The translations under genes and the position numbers were made by a program. Positions 34,128-44,187 of a stretch of 64,000 bases of DNA are shown here, piece after piece (position 1 is the stretch's first letter; the number at the start of each line of letters is the position of its first letter). Source of the DNA: Malaya genurostris (lineage: Eukaryota; Arthropoda; Insecta; Diptera; Culicidae); the NCBI RefSeq assembly GCF_030247185.1, contig NC_080572.1, positions 97,637,198-97,701,197 of the forward strand, written 5' to 3'. Under the pieces are notes generated by a model. It was not told the origin of the DNA and made no database searches. It was given only the letters and a program-made list of their open reading frames with translations.

Positions 34128-34451
34128 GTTATACCGAGATAATATGCATATCACGTCGAAGTGTTCACATATGAACGATATGATATCGTTTGACAATAAT
34201 TGAAATTTCTCATTTATCGGTCTTCGAACACCAATATTCGTTGATAAAATCAAAATTATAATGATTGTTTATTGTTCATGCCATTATCCAGGTTTCTAGC
34301 CGCAACTTTCGACAATTCGACATGATATCATTCATGATATTACGAATATCATGCAGAAATGATGATATGCGTTGACATCAAATTGTATGGGATATCAAGT
34401 GATATGGAACATGATATCATCGTATATCCATTATATCCCATATCACTTGAT

Positions 34452-34682
34452 TTTTTTTTTCATAAATACGTTTATTTCATAGGCAATATACATAAGTTTT
34501 TCTTCGCCGTGGCATCCACAATACATAGTAGTTTAAACCTAATACATTTCGAATATCATATTAGTATGTTGGTACTCATTAGTTAATCTAAACACTGTTT
34601 TTATCAAGCGAGTTGCTATTTTAAATTACATTAAATAAAATACATTTATTTTGTACATGATCTTATAACTATTTCAGGTTAT
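34452..34682 (-). mobile_element. 3' end of the I-like retroelement, second copy
   Basis: A plus-strand T-run at 34452 leads into the reverse complement of the 3' UTR seen at 7650-7870 (CATAAATACGTTTATTTCAT, GCAATATACATAAGTTTTTC, AAACACTGTTTTTATCAAGC). A 12-bp duplication ATATCACTTGAT flanks it (34440-34451, 34683-34694). It is a severely 5'-truncated insertion into Z copy 2. Confidence 0.88.
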
Positions 34683-34728
34683 ATATCACTTGATATCAGC
34701 GCTAATGTGAACATACAATGACAATGAG

Positions 34729-35690
34729 CTTAACAGCTATAGTCCTGGGGTGTCCTTTGCTGTATCAAGAATACGTTTTCACATAATTCGGTCCATGGCT
34801 GCTCGTCGCCAGCCACTCAAGACACGGATGCTTCGGAGACCACCCTCCACTTGATCGATCCACCTTGTTCGCTGCGCTCTTCTTCTTCTTGTACAGATCG
34901 GATTTGATCCAAGAACCATTTTCACTGGGTTGTCGTCCGACATCCTTATGACATGTCCAGCCCATCGTAGAGGTTCGATTTTAGCTGTCCGTACGATGGG
35001 TGGTTCTCCTAGCAGCTGTTGCAATTCGTCATTCATACATCGTCTCCACGTTCTGTCTTCCATCTGAATTCCGCCATAGATGGTCCTTAGTACCTTTCTT
35101 TCGAAAACACTGAGGGCGCGTTGAGCCTCTCGACATAGTCCACGTCTCATGGCCATAGAGAACAACCGGTCTAATGAGCGTTTTGTAGATGTTTCGTGGT
35201 GCGGTGAGCTTTTCTCGATCGAAGGGTTTTTCTGAGTGCAAAGTAGGCACGATCTCCTGCCAAAATACGTCTCTGAATTTTTCTGCTGGTGTCATTATCG
35301 GCGGTCACCAGTGAGCCCAAATACACGAACTCGTCAACCACCTCGATATCGTCACCGTCTATCAATATTCGTGGTGGGAGGCGTAGTATTTCTTCTCTAG
35401 AGCCTCTTCCTCTCATGTATTTTGTTTTTGACGCATTTATGGTCAGTCCGATATGCCTAGCTTCAGCTTTCAGTTCGATGTATGTTTCCATCATCTTCTC
35501 AAGGTTACGTGTCACAATATCAATATCGTCGGCGGAGCCAAAAAGTTTTACGGACTTTCGGAAGAAATGAACAAGATACAAGAGAGTCCATTATCTTGCC
35601 GGGTCCTCTCCGAGATCCGAAAGGACTCGAGAGCGTCCCAGATACTCGGACGTAGCACATCACTCTATCCATCGTTGCATTGACCAAGTC
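34729..35690 (-). mobile_element. RTE-like retroelement fragment, RT end and C-terminal region
   Basis: Minus frames read LFGSADDIDIVTRNLEKM (the catalytic ADD box region), IGLTINASKTKYM, EVVDEFVYLGSLVTADND, then ERKVLRTIYGG, RWAGHVIRM and RTRWIDQVE. This order is typical of RTE/BovB-like endonuclease-RT proteins. Frames change at about 35170 and 35300, so it is decayed. Bases 35582-35690 hold an earlier RT segment. A relative is at 47904-48905, sharing the 3' end (AACAGCTATAGxCCTGGGG). Confidence 0.82.
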
Positions 35691-37132
35691 TGGCAAAAAT
35701 GCAACAACCGTTTCTGGCAGAAAATTTCGCCTAGCGGTTATTAACGGTTATGTTTCTGTCGGATTCCTGCCATATAAGATTGGCAGAACCGTTTTGAATC
35801 GGTTCTACATTTTCAGCATCTTGGTTTTATTTTTTCAATAAAAAAGTACATATGAAAGGCAATAAGTTATTGCCCATCATATATATTAATTATGGAAAAT
35901 GTTATTGCCAATAACATTGCTTTTCCACTACCATACATATCCACATTTAAACCTCATTTACCTCGTCTAATGAAGAAGACAGAAATAAACAAGACACGTA
36001 CGGCGAGATAATGACGCAACTTCGCCTGGATAATTTTGACAGCAGCCGGAATGCAGCCAACCTTCTGACGGTTGCCGGAATTCCTCACAAGCGGGTAAGA
36101 ACCTGTGTAAATTCGATCATCTTAAGAAAGGTTCAAATAATGAAAACCTACCCAAAATCAACTAAAGTGCATCTCCTCATCTCAGGCATACACAAAGAAA
36201 TATTATTGTACCAATGAAAACGTCCAACTTTGCTTCTAAGAGGCAAAAAAATCATAATTTCAACCAGAAAAACTTTCAAAATAAGTGTAAAATTTACAGT
36301 TGAAAGTTTTATTTATTTCGAAACAATTGAATTCAAGAGTATAAACTTTTGAAATAACGGCGATAATACTTTTGAACAACCTCCCACATTATCAGATCCG
36401 AATGAATTCAGAATCAGCGAAATATTTTCATTTGAAATTCCATGTTGAAATCATGTATGATTCCGAATAAATTCCACTTCCAGTGCAACAACCGATTCTG
36501 AATGAATTTCGCCTACAACCGTTTGATTTGGAAATCTGTCGGAATTGAGTGAGAAGATACGGACTGAATTGTCTATTCGTTTTCTTCTTATGCTTTCCCG
36601 TTTTTTGATTTCGCGCTGATTTTTAGTTTATTTCTACATAAAAAATATGATATATATATGAATTTAAATCTTCAAGTTTTTCGGATACACAGAACTAGTA
36701 AATAACCAGTTCTTTTAGAATTCCAGCATAAATTGTTGAAATTCTCTGAAAATGAACCAAAAAGTCCTACCTTGGTCAGCATCATCTATCACTCTAGCTG
36801 GAGTCATAAATCAAATAAACATAGATTTCCCAGTGTAATAGTAATGTAGTTGAGAAACCCGTGACACCAAAAGCACCGTCTGGTGGAGAATGGGTGCGTA
36901 AATGCTCCTAAAATACATGCAAAAAGTTGCCTGCGCATTTAACACAACCACGGTAGCTAATGGAAAAAAGTACACCCGTTTGTCACTAGAGGTGCTGTTA
37001 GTGTCACCGTACTGTGAGAAATCTATGTTTATTTGATTTATGCTGGAGTGTAATAAAATGGCGTAAGTCATCAAACTTTTACACTAACACATTCGTAAAA
37101 TGAGCGAAAACTCAATTATATTTACACGCTCA
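35691..37132. other. unassigned 1.4-kb stretch
   Basis: Only a short match to element U is seen (ACCTACCCAAAATCAACTAA at about 36147). No gene or other repeat is recognised. Confidence 0.4.
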
Positions 37133-37134
37133 TT

Positions 37135-38728
37135 CAATGTTACTCTCAAGTGAGTAATTTGTACTCACATTTGCTTATTTAATTCAAATGTCAAAAAGTG
37201 AGTAATATTGATTTAGAAGACTGAGTAACTTCTACTCAGTTTTTAAATTGACAACAAGTTTTACTCACAGTGCGTTGAAAATGTTGTGTGAAAATTATAA
37301 GATTATAAGGGCACATTATGGAAATGCTTACTATCAGAGATGCCGGATATTTTCATAGAAAATCTGTATTACATTGAATGAAAAATCTGTATATATCTGT
37401 ATTCACCAAAAAACAGAATTTGGTATAATGAAAATAAGGTGAGGTAATGTTATTCCAACATTTCTTGGTTTAATAATGAGAAATTCAATAATATACGACA
37501 AAATTAAATTTTCATCGACAATCAGAATCAACTAAAACAATTTCGATTTCATATACTTTCATGATTTTGTCTTGGTAAGTTGATGTTGGATCTAAGCGCT
37601 CAACTTCAAATACCAACACCATTTTAAGATTTTCAGATCAGTTTGTGATTTGCCCATTGATTACGAAACTTTTTTCTCGTCTTGAGCTACCGAACAGAGC
37701 TCAGATAAAAAAAATATTTTCTTTCCAATTTTATTGTGAAATCTGTATAAATCTGTATTAAGTTGAGAAAATCTGTATAAAATCTGCATTCTGTATGAAA
37801 TCTGTATGCGCATGTTAGAATCTGTATAATACAGATAAATCTGTATAAATGGCATCTCTGTTTACTATACACCTCGAAGCAATTCGCGCAGGTTGAAGAT
37901 GGTAAGAAAGTGTTCAGTCATATAGCAAATATTTTATTTATTTTTTCTGTACAAGAATATATTAGCATTTCTACGAATGCTGTACAAAATGCCAGTACGT
38001 GGGCAACGTAGGAAGGCAGACGGATCCTTTCCAATGACCGATGAACAGGTAGCGGCTTCCTTCGTTCGTTGGATAAAAGTAAGTTAGTATTTGTTTAAAG
38101 CAAAGAATTCCTTATTCAATTCGAATGATATTGAGTAATATTTACTCACTCGAGCTAATTTTCCCATTTGTAGCACTGAGTAAATGTTACTCAGAATTTG
38201 ACAAATACCATATTTACTTAAAAGTGAGTAAACAAGCTTTACTCACTATAGAGTAGTTCCACTTTTAACTAAAGTGAGTAAAACTATATTGTGCATGCAG
38301 ATAAAAATTGGAAGCGACGCCTCTCTCGCCTGATTATGTTGCTCCAGTGAAGTTCACTGTGCACCAATGGTATGTAGACTGTCATGCGATATATTAATCA
38401 TTCATAATTGTACGAAAATTCACTCCCTTGTAACGTTCAGTGTCAAACCCATTGATTCCCGAACATACATTATCAACTTTAAGAGCATTCAGAAAGTAAT
38501 ATTCCATCGTTATGTGCTTCGATAGTGGAGGCAAGACAATGTATTCATTTATGTTGAAGCACGTGGTTCATAAACAAGACAACAAAATATGTGTAAAGTA
38601 ACATGGTTCTATCAGTTGATGTATAGGAAATGGCAGTTCAACTGACGTCGCTCGGCAACGTCGCTGCGCTGGACTGTCCAGCGAATTGCAGATTAGTGCT
38701 GCAGCGACAATAACATTGAACGAGCGTG
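37135..38728. mobile_element. TIR element family W, copy 2
   Basis: The ends are CACGCTCATTCAATGTTACTC and the inverse ATAACATTGAACGAGCGTG, flanked by TA (37133-37134, 38729-38730). It matches W copy 1 on both sides of its own insert, hAT copy B at 37335-37860. The right third (38290-38700) has no counterpart in copy 1. Confidence 0.88.
37335..37860. mobile_element. hAT-type element, copy B
   Basis: The ends are CAGAGATGCCGGATATTTTC and the inverse AAATGGCATCTCTG. The duplication is CTTACTAT at 37327-37334 and TTTACTAT at 37861-37868 (7 of 8). W copy 1 has the empty site (ATGCTTACTACACACCTC at about 29808). It is 526 bp with subterminal ATACAGATTT repeats and no transposase. Confidence 0.9.
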
Positions 38729-39095
38729 TATACTGTCACTGTCAATTGGCATATTGTCAAATGTTGCAAATCACTACTGCCGATATGAAAATTTCCGAAA
38801 GAATCCTCCTTTTCTTGGTTCCATTTTTCATTGGCAGGTCTCGCTACCGGTGAATCAGCTTTGCGATAATGTGCCAATCGGATTGATCGAGCACCCAACT
38901 CAGGCGAAAATACTAGACACTGAAAAATCGAGTAGTCGAGTAAGAATTCTTTACTCATTCAGTCATTTCGATAATGTGGGCAAGCAACACTGAATCGGCA
39001 TAGTGTATTTTTATATATTTACATGATCTAAATTGAAAAGAATAGCTTTTTATGCTCAATGTAGAACAACTTTCGAAATAAAAGTTTTTCAGTTC
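38729..39095. other. unassigned sequence
   Basis: A 79-codon plus frame (38754-38993) starts just outside W copy 2 but has no recognised features. Nothing else is seen. Confidence 0.4.
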
Positions 39096-39773
39096 TTAAG
39101 GTAGCGCTTCGCCGTGGTCAGGTCGAAGCGAGACAACTCACTGCTTCCTTTTGCTTTGTCGCCGAAATTTCACGCAAAATTGCAAATTTCTCCAATACTA
39201 GCCCGATTCACGAAAAATCAAAAACATACGATTGTAGGTAAATGATCTTACTATGCATTTGGCGAAAAATACCAGCTAGAAAGCTTTTCTTTCGCGAGAT
39301 TTCGTGCGAGTTTTGTTAAACATTTTGTTTTCTTTTTTCCTTTTCTCGCTATAAACAACTCGCATATGTAGGGATGTGCTACGGTTTCAACAAAGCGTCA
39401 AAGCTAGTAGCGATGAAAATCATTACTGATTTCTGGTTCTACTGAAACATGAATAGAAATTATTTTACAAAGTAGTAACACTTAGTTACATTTTCTCCTC
39501 ATCTATATCCAACGTTTACGCAGAGAGAACGGACAACGAAAACAAAAGAAATGTTCTTAGCGTCTACCGCATGTGGCATTTTACACACCCCAATGCATGC
39601 GTTGACATTGTGTGCGTGCGAAAGAATAAGGAAAAACTCATTTAATTTTTAAAACTCGCACGAAATCTTGGAATTTTTGTTTTTTTCCCCGTTTTCTCAC
39701 AATTTTGGGTAAAGTGCGTGAAACCCCGGGATAGGCAGCGAACTCCCGTGACCACGGCGAAGCGCTACCTTAA
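39096..39773. mobile_element. TTAA-flanked TIR element (piggyBac-like target choice)
   Basis: TTAA at 39096-39099 and 39770-39773 flank GGTAGCGCTTCGCCGTGGTC and the exact inverse GACCACGGCGAAGCGCTACC. Duplication of TTAA is the piggyBac pattern. The 670-base interior is non-coding and partly palindromic (TTTCGCGAGATTTCGTGCGA and, inverted in content, ACTCGCACGAAATCTTG). Confidence 0.85.
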
Positions 39774-39843
39774 ATTGATAGTTTTTACTCTCTGCAAAAA
39801 AAAGAACCAACAAAAGCTCTCAAATTTACCAACGATCTTCTTA

Positions 39844-40115
39844 TGTCGTTTTCGTTTTTAAATTGCACTACACTGGTGTAGCGAAAGCTGCACTGAAACC
39901 GTTCGTTTTTATCAATTGCACTACACCAGTGCTACGCTTTTTCTGCACTGATACCACTGGTGTAGCACTCATCAAAAGTTTGGTGTAGCTCTGTGCAATG
40001 GAATCGTTTATTGTAGTCAATGGTTACTGTTTATGTTTTCGTCATTTTTGTTCGTTTATTCATACCTCAGTGTAGCACTGCACCGGTGTAGTGCAAATTA
40101 AAAACGAAAACGCCA
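39844..40115. mobile_element. TTA-flanked short TIR element (Harbinger-like target size)
   Basis: TTA at 39841-39843 and 40116-40118 flanks TGTCGTTTTCGTTTTTAAAT at the left and the inverse ATTAAAAACGAAAACGCCA at the right. The next inner blocks GCACTACACTGGTGTAG and CACCGGTGTAGTGC extend the arms to about 38 bases. Three-base TWA duplication is the PIF/Harbinger pattern. The interior repeats CACTGGTGTAGC-like units. It is non-coding. Confidence 0.8.
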
Positions 40116-40209
40116 TTAGATTAACCAACATTATTTTTTGTGTGTAACGAGAGATGACTTCTTTATTCAGGTATATTTTAGTTTGCCCAAAGTGTTGTCA
40201 TGGCAACTT

Positions 40210-40332
40210 TGGTAAAGCTCACTACCCATTTTTTTCGATCAAGTCAAAGTTTGAGTAGATAACGACCTAATTTTGGGTAGCTCGACAATGAGTAATTTCT
40301 CCTGAAAAAATAAGTAAAATCAATTTTCAGTG
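40210..40332. mobile_element. element family U, fragment
   Basis: GGTAAAGCTCACTACCCATT, CAAAGTTTGAGTAGATAACG, CCTAATTTTGGGTAGCT and the end TTTTCAGTG(TA) match the right half of U copy 1 (30298-30567). The left half is missing. Confidence 0.7.
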
Positions 40333-40487
40333 TAGACAGCCAATAAAAACTGATCACCAGTGCAATGTACACCCTGACATACGATTATAAACTTTTTGCT
40401 GCCTTAATAATAGTTTTTATTAGTTTACACTGTCGCGTAAAGGAAGTATAGGGCTTTATTTAGTTTAATGTTGGTTCCACTAGTACG

Positions 40488-42322
40488 ATGAGTGTCACGA
40501 AAAATAAAATAGATCAGAAAGAGTATCTAAAACGATACCTTTCAAATGATAAGGATAAAAAAAAGAAAAAGAAGAAAAAGGATAAACATACTGGCAAAGT
40601 AAAGTATGTATATTATTAAAAGAAATATGTAATGATACTTGTATTAATGATTACACTATTTTAGTGTTAAAATTATAGACGACGATGATTTTGCTATTCA
40701 TCAACAGCAGCACAACGAAGACGAATCGGACTTGTTCGCCCAAGGTGATGAAGCTCCTCAGATTGTGGGTATAATTGATGAGCGACCTCCAGAACTGAAG
40801 GCAAAGGAGGATTTCAACAGTAGTAAGTGGAAAAAGCTGACTGTTGATAGTGAAGAAGGTTGGGGTCATGCTAGAAAAACGTCTATTTCTACTACCACCA
40901 AGATCCAGAGAAAGAATAATGAATTAGCTAGAGAAAATGACTCTGATGAAAGTCCATTACGAAGAACTAATATTAATTCAAAATTAGACCAGAGTCCTCC
41001 GAGGAGGAAATATGTCAGAAGGGATTCTGATGCAAGCCCAAAGAGACGAGAAAAAGAACGACTTTCGCCAAGACGGGAAAAGCGCCAGTCACCGAGTCGA
41101 CAATATCCAGATTCGGATGAAAGTCCTGCGAGACACAGAAAACAATATGGCTCAAATAGCCTACACAAATCTAGGAAAGGCTCTGATTCTGATCAGAGTC
41201 CTCCAAGAAAAGTATCGAATGATAAATCTCGCAGAGATGCCTCTAATCGTGATTTGAACAGTAAATATAGGCGAGATCACAGCCCACAAAGAAAACGAAA
41301 TTGGAGCCACAGTCAAAACTCTCGAAGTGAAACACGAAGTTCTGATGAAAATGTTGCTCGTAGGAGAGAAGATTCTGATGAAAGTCCACCGAGGCGTAGG
41401 CAGTTGTCAGATCGCGATAAATCTAAACATAAGCGTTCCCAAGAACTTCACACGAAAATCAAACAGGAAGTTTTAGATTCGGATGAAAGCCCACCACGAC
41501 AAAAAAACAGAACCCGGTTCGACGATTCTGATCCAATCCCATCTCGACGAATTAAAATTGAACGGGAAAGTCCACCGGCAGTGCGAATAAAGCGAGAACC
41601 ACGCGATGATGTCTCTGAAGCGGGGCCTTCTTCCCGTAAAATGATGACTACTTTAGATGGAAAAGTAGCAGGATTACAGGATGCCAGAGCGATGAAAGTA
41701 GAAAATGACAAATTCCGGCAAAGAGAGAATGAGATATTCGAAAAAATGTCTGACGAAACGTCGGGACGGTACGCAAAAACGGTTGTTCGGGAAAAACGTG
41801 GCAAGCGGCGTGAAGATATCGAGGAAGAGCTTCGGAAGGATTTCGAAAAGCGCAAACGAAATGAGAAGAAGAAAGAAATTTATACCAGATGGGGTAAGGG
41901 GTGAGTATTGTGATGTACGTTGGAAATGAGTGGGATTTTTGAAATTATATTATTGCAGTGTGAAACAAGTCGAAGAATACAAAGCGCAGCTGGAGGAAGC
42001 GGCACATGAAATGAATAAACCGCTTGCAAGATATGCTGACGACCAGGATCTCGATGAGCATCTTAAAAAACAAGAACGCATAGGCGATCCTATGCTGGAC
42101 TACATTCGTAGCAAGAAGAAGGAAAAGGCTCGCGAGGAAGGACGTCCTGAGAAACCGTTATATAAAGGATCGTTTGCGGACAACCGATTTGGGATTCGTC
42201 CCGGTTACCGTTGGGATGGAGTAGATCGTTCCAACGGTTTCGAAAAGAAATGGTTCGAAATGACGAGTAAGAAGAAAGCGGTGGAAGAGGAAGCCTATAA
42301 GTATAGTGTTGAGGACATGTAA
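40488..42322 (+). CDS. BUD13: BUD13 homologue, RES-complex splicing factor
   Basis: Three exons, 40488-40603, 40665-41900 and 41959-42322, with GT-AG introns of 61 and 58 bases, give 571 residues. BUD13 is the core of the nuclear RES complex (with SNIP1/Pml1 and RBMX2/Snu17) in the activated spliceosome. The protein starts MSVTKNKIDQKEYLKRYL, followed by a Lys-rich stretch. The middle (about residues 100-345) is disordered, with at least eight (S)DESPxR or SDxSPxR repeats, likely phosphorylation sites. The C-terminal quarter is the conserved part: GKVAGLQDAR, SGRYAKTVVREKRGK, IYTRWGKGVKQVEEYK and finally FGIRPGYRWDGVDRSNGFEK then KWFEM. Frames agree at both splice junctions (GKV-NVKII; WGKG-VKQ). 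AATAAA lies at 42340-42345, 18 bases past the stop. The first in-frame ATG was chosen. Confidence 0.95.
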
Positions 42323-43108
42323 CGGATGTGAGTACGTTCAATAAACTTTAGTTTTCTATAATAATCCTGTGCCCTGAGATAAAATCACAATTCAAATAGA
42401 TATTTTTCACATTCTGATTGTAATTACTCAAACTTCTCGAAAAATGAGTTAAGCTTTAGTTCTCTCGCTTGTAGTTTTCTTTGAAAAAAAAAAATGCATT
42501 GAATCTCGTCATGCTGCTGTCGGTCAATAACCAGTCGAAAGCGGTGACCTTTTGCATACAATCCTGTAACCGCCTTGTTTGTCCGGTCTGCTCTAAGCTA
42601 GTTGCTAAGTCTGTTTTTTTTCAGTTCGGCAGTTATTCGCGGTACGCTTCGTTCGGTTATAAAAATTAAAAAAAAACTTGTCTTTTTAAATACTAGATTT
42701 CGTTGTTAAGCTTTTCCTTGCAGGAGAGATGTTCTCATTGTTCATTTTTTAGGATTAATTGTAGGGCACAACATGGTCGATAGGGCAGGCACAACATGAA
42801 CGATAATTCCTAAAATTATTCAGAAATATTTTACGTATTGTACCAAGATTATACACCGTTCAACAATCTCATCAAACCGAGAATAGTGCCATTCACGCCG
42901 TTGTTTGTTACGCACTAAAAGAAAAGCACTATTTGAAAGGGGTCTACGTTATTGGACCGAAATTTGTTTGGCATAATATCATTTGGTATAAAATAAAAAA
43001 ATATTGTTTCATTTGGCATATTGTTTTGCATAATTTCAATTGTACATATTTTTATTTGATGTTCGATTCGTTCAAAATCGTTTGAACGATTCAAATATTA
43101 AAAGGAAA
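42323..43108. other. BUD13 3' flank and unassigned sequence
   Basis: The BUD13 poly(A) signal is at 42340. The remainder is AT-rich. The right side (about 42960-43080) shows TTTGGCATAATxTCATTTGG-type repeats, which recur in inverted form at 44060-44150 outside the DD41D element, so the latter lies inside another palindromic repeat. Confidence 0.5.
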
Positions 43109-43110
43109 TA

Positions 43111-44035
43111 TAGGGTGATTTTTTAAGAGCTTGAGAACTTTTTTAAACAATAAAACGCATAAAATTTGCAAAATCTCATCGGTTCTTTATTTTAAACGTT
43201 AGATTGGTACATGACATTTACTTTTTGAAGATAATTTCATTTAAATGTTGACCGCGGCTGCGTCTTAGGTGGTCCATTCGGAAAGTCCAATTTTGGGCAA
43301 CTTTTTCGAGCATTTCGGCCGGAATAGCCCGAATTTCTTCGGAAATGTTGTCTTCCAAAGCTGGAATAGTTACTGGCTTATTTCTGTAGACTTTAGACTT
43401 GACGTAGCCCCACAAAAAATAGTCTAAAGGCGTCAAATCGCATGATCTTGGTGGCCAACTTACCGGTCCATTTCTTGAGATGAATTGTTCTCCGAAGTTT
43501 TCCCTCAAAATGGCCATAGAATCGCGAGCTGTGTGGCATGTAGCGCCATCTTGTTGAAACCACATGTCAACCAAGTTCAGTTCTTCCATTTTTGGCAACA
43601 AAAAGTTTGTTAGCATCGAACGATAGCGATCGCCATTCACTGTAACGTTGCGTCCAACAGCATCTTTGAAAAAATACGGTCCAATGATTCCACCAGCGTA
43701 CAAACCACACCAAACAGTGCATTTTTCGGGATGCATGGGCAGTTCTTGAACGGCTTCTGGTTGCTCTTCACTCCAAATGCGGCAATTTTGCTTATTTACG
43801 TAGCCATTCAACCAGAAATGAGCCTCATCGCTGAACAAAATTTGTCGATAAAAAAGCGGATTTTCCGAATGGACCACCTAAGACGCAGCCGCGGTCAACA
43901 TTTAAATGAAATTATCTTCAAAAAGTAAATGTCATGTACCAATCTAACGTTTAAAATAAAGAACCGATGAGATTTTGCAAATTTTATGCATTTTATTGTT
44001 TAAAAAAGTTCTCAAGCTCTTAAAAAATCACCCTG
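43111..44035 (-). mobile_element. DD41D Tc1/mariner-type element with duplicated 3' ends
   Basis: TA at 43109-43110 and 44036-44037 flank ends of the type (C/T)AGGGTGATTTTTTAAGAGC. The inverted arms are about 174 bases (43111-43284 and 43862-44035) with few mismatches. They include not only TIR and 3' UTR but also the last codons of the transposase, so both ends are copies of the 3' end and the normal 5' end is absent. The outer flanks also show inverted TTTGGCATAAT repeats. Confidence 0.88.
43218..43877 (-). CDS. DD41D transposase catalytic domain, N-terminally truncated
   Basis: The 219-codon frame gives the RNase H-fold catalytic domain: ILFSDEAHFWLNGYVNKQN (first Asp), CTVWCGLYAGGIIGPYFF, MWFQQDGATCHTARDSM (second Asp), then RSCDLTPLDYFLWGYVKSKV (third Asp), ending in HLRRSRGQHLNEIIFKK. 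I count 41 residues between Asp two and three. All three acidic residues remain and the frame is unbroken. The helix-turn-helix part is missing, because the sequence runs directly into the inverted end copy. It therefore cannot bind its own TIR in the usual way. It is better preserved than the copy at 2969-3664. Confidence 0.88.
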   Translation of the reverse strand: MVHSENPLFYRQILFSDEAHFWLNGYVNKQNCRIWSEEQPEAVQELPMHPEKCTVWCGLYAGGIIGPYFFKDAVGRNVTVNGDRYRSMLTNFLLPKMEELNLVDMWFQQDGATCHTARDSMAILRENFGEQFISRNGPVSWPPRSCDLTPLDYFLWGYVKSKVYRNKPVTIPALEDNISEEIRAIPAEMLEKVAQNWTFRMDHLRRSRGQHLNEIIFKK

Positions 44036-44187
44036 TATGTACAGCTGAAATTATAAAAAATAGGCCAAACCACAATTATGCCAAATGACATTATGTCAAA
44101 CAAATTTATGCTAATTAAAAGTTATGCCAAACAAATTTCGGCCAGGCAAACTTCGGTCAAATAACGTACACCCACGTATATATAAGA

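Larger units (their letters stand above)
33268..34713. mobile_element. TIR element family Z, copy 2, inverted and interrupted three times
   Basis: The left end TATTCACATTGGTGCTTATA and right end ATATCAGCGCTAATGTGAACA match copy 1 (23974-24450) in inverse orientation. It is split by a 41-base mini-element (33302-33342), a 777-base insert (33351-34127) and a retroelement 3' end (34452-34682). Confidence 0.8.

Noticed and set aside
43731..43928. Plus frame ending like the DD41D transposase
   Set aside because: Its tail is the inverted copy of the transposase 3' end; the beginning is antisense sequence, so it is not a second gene.
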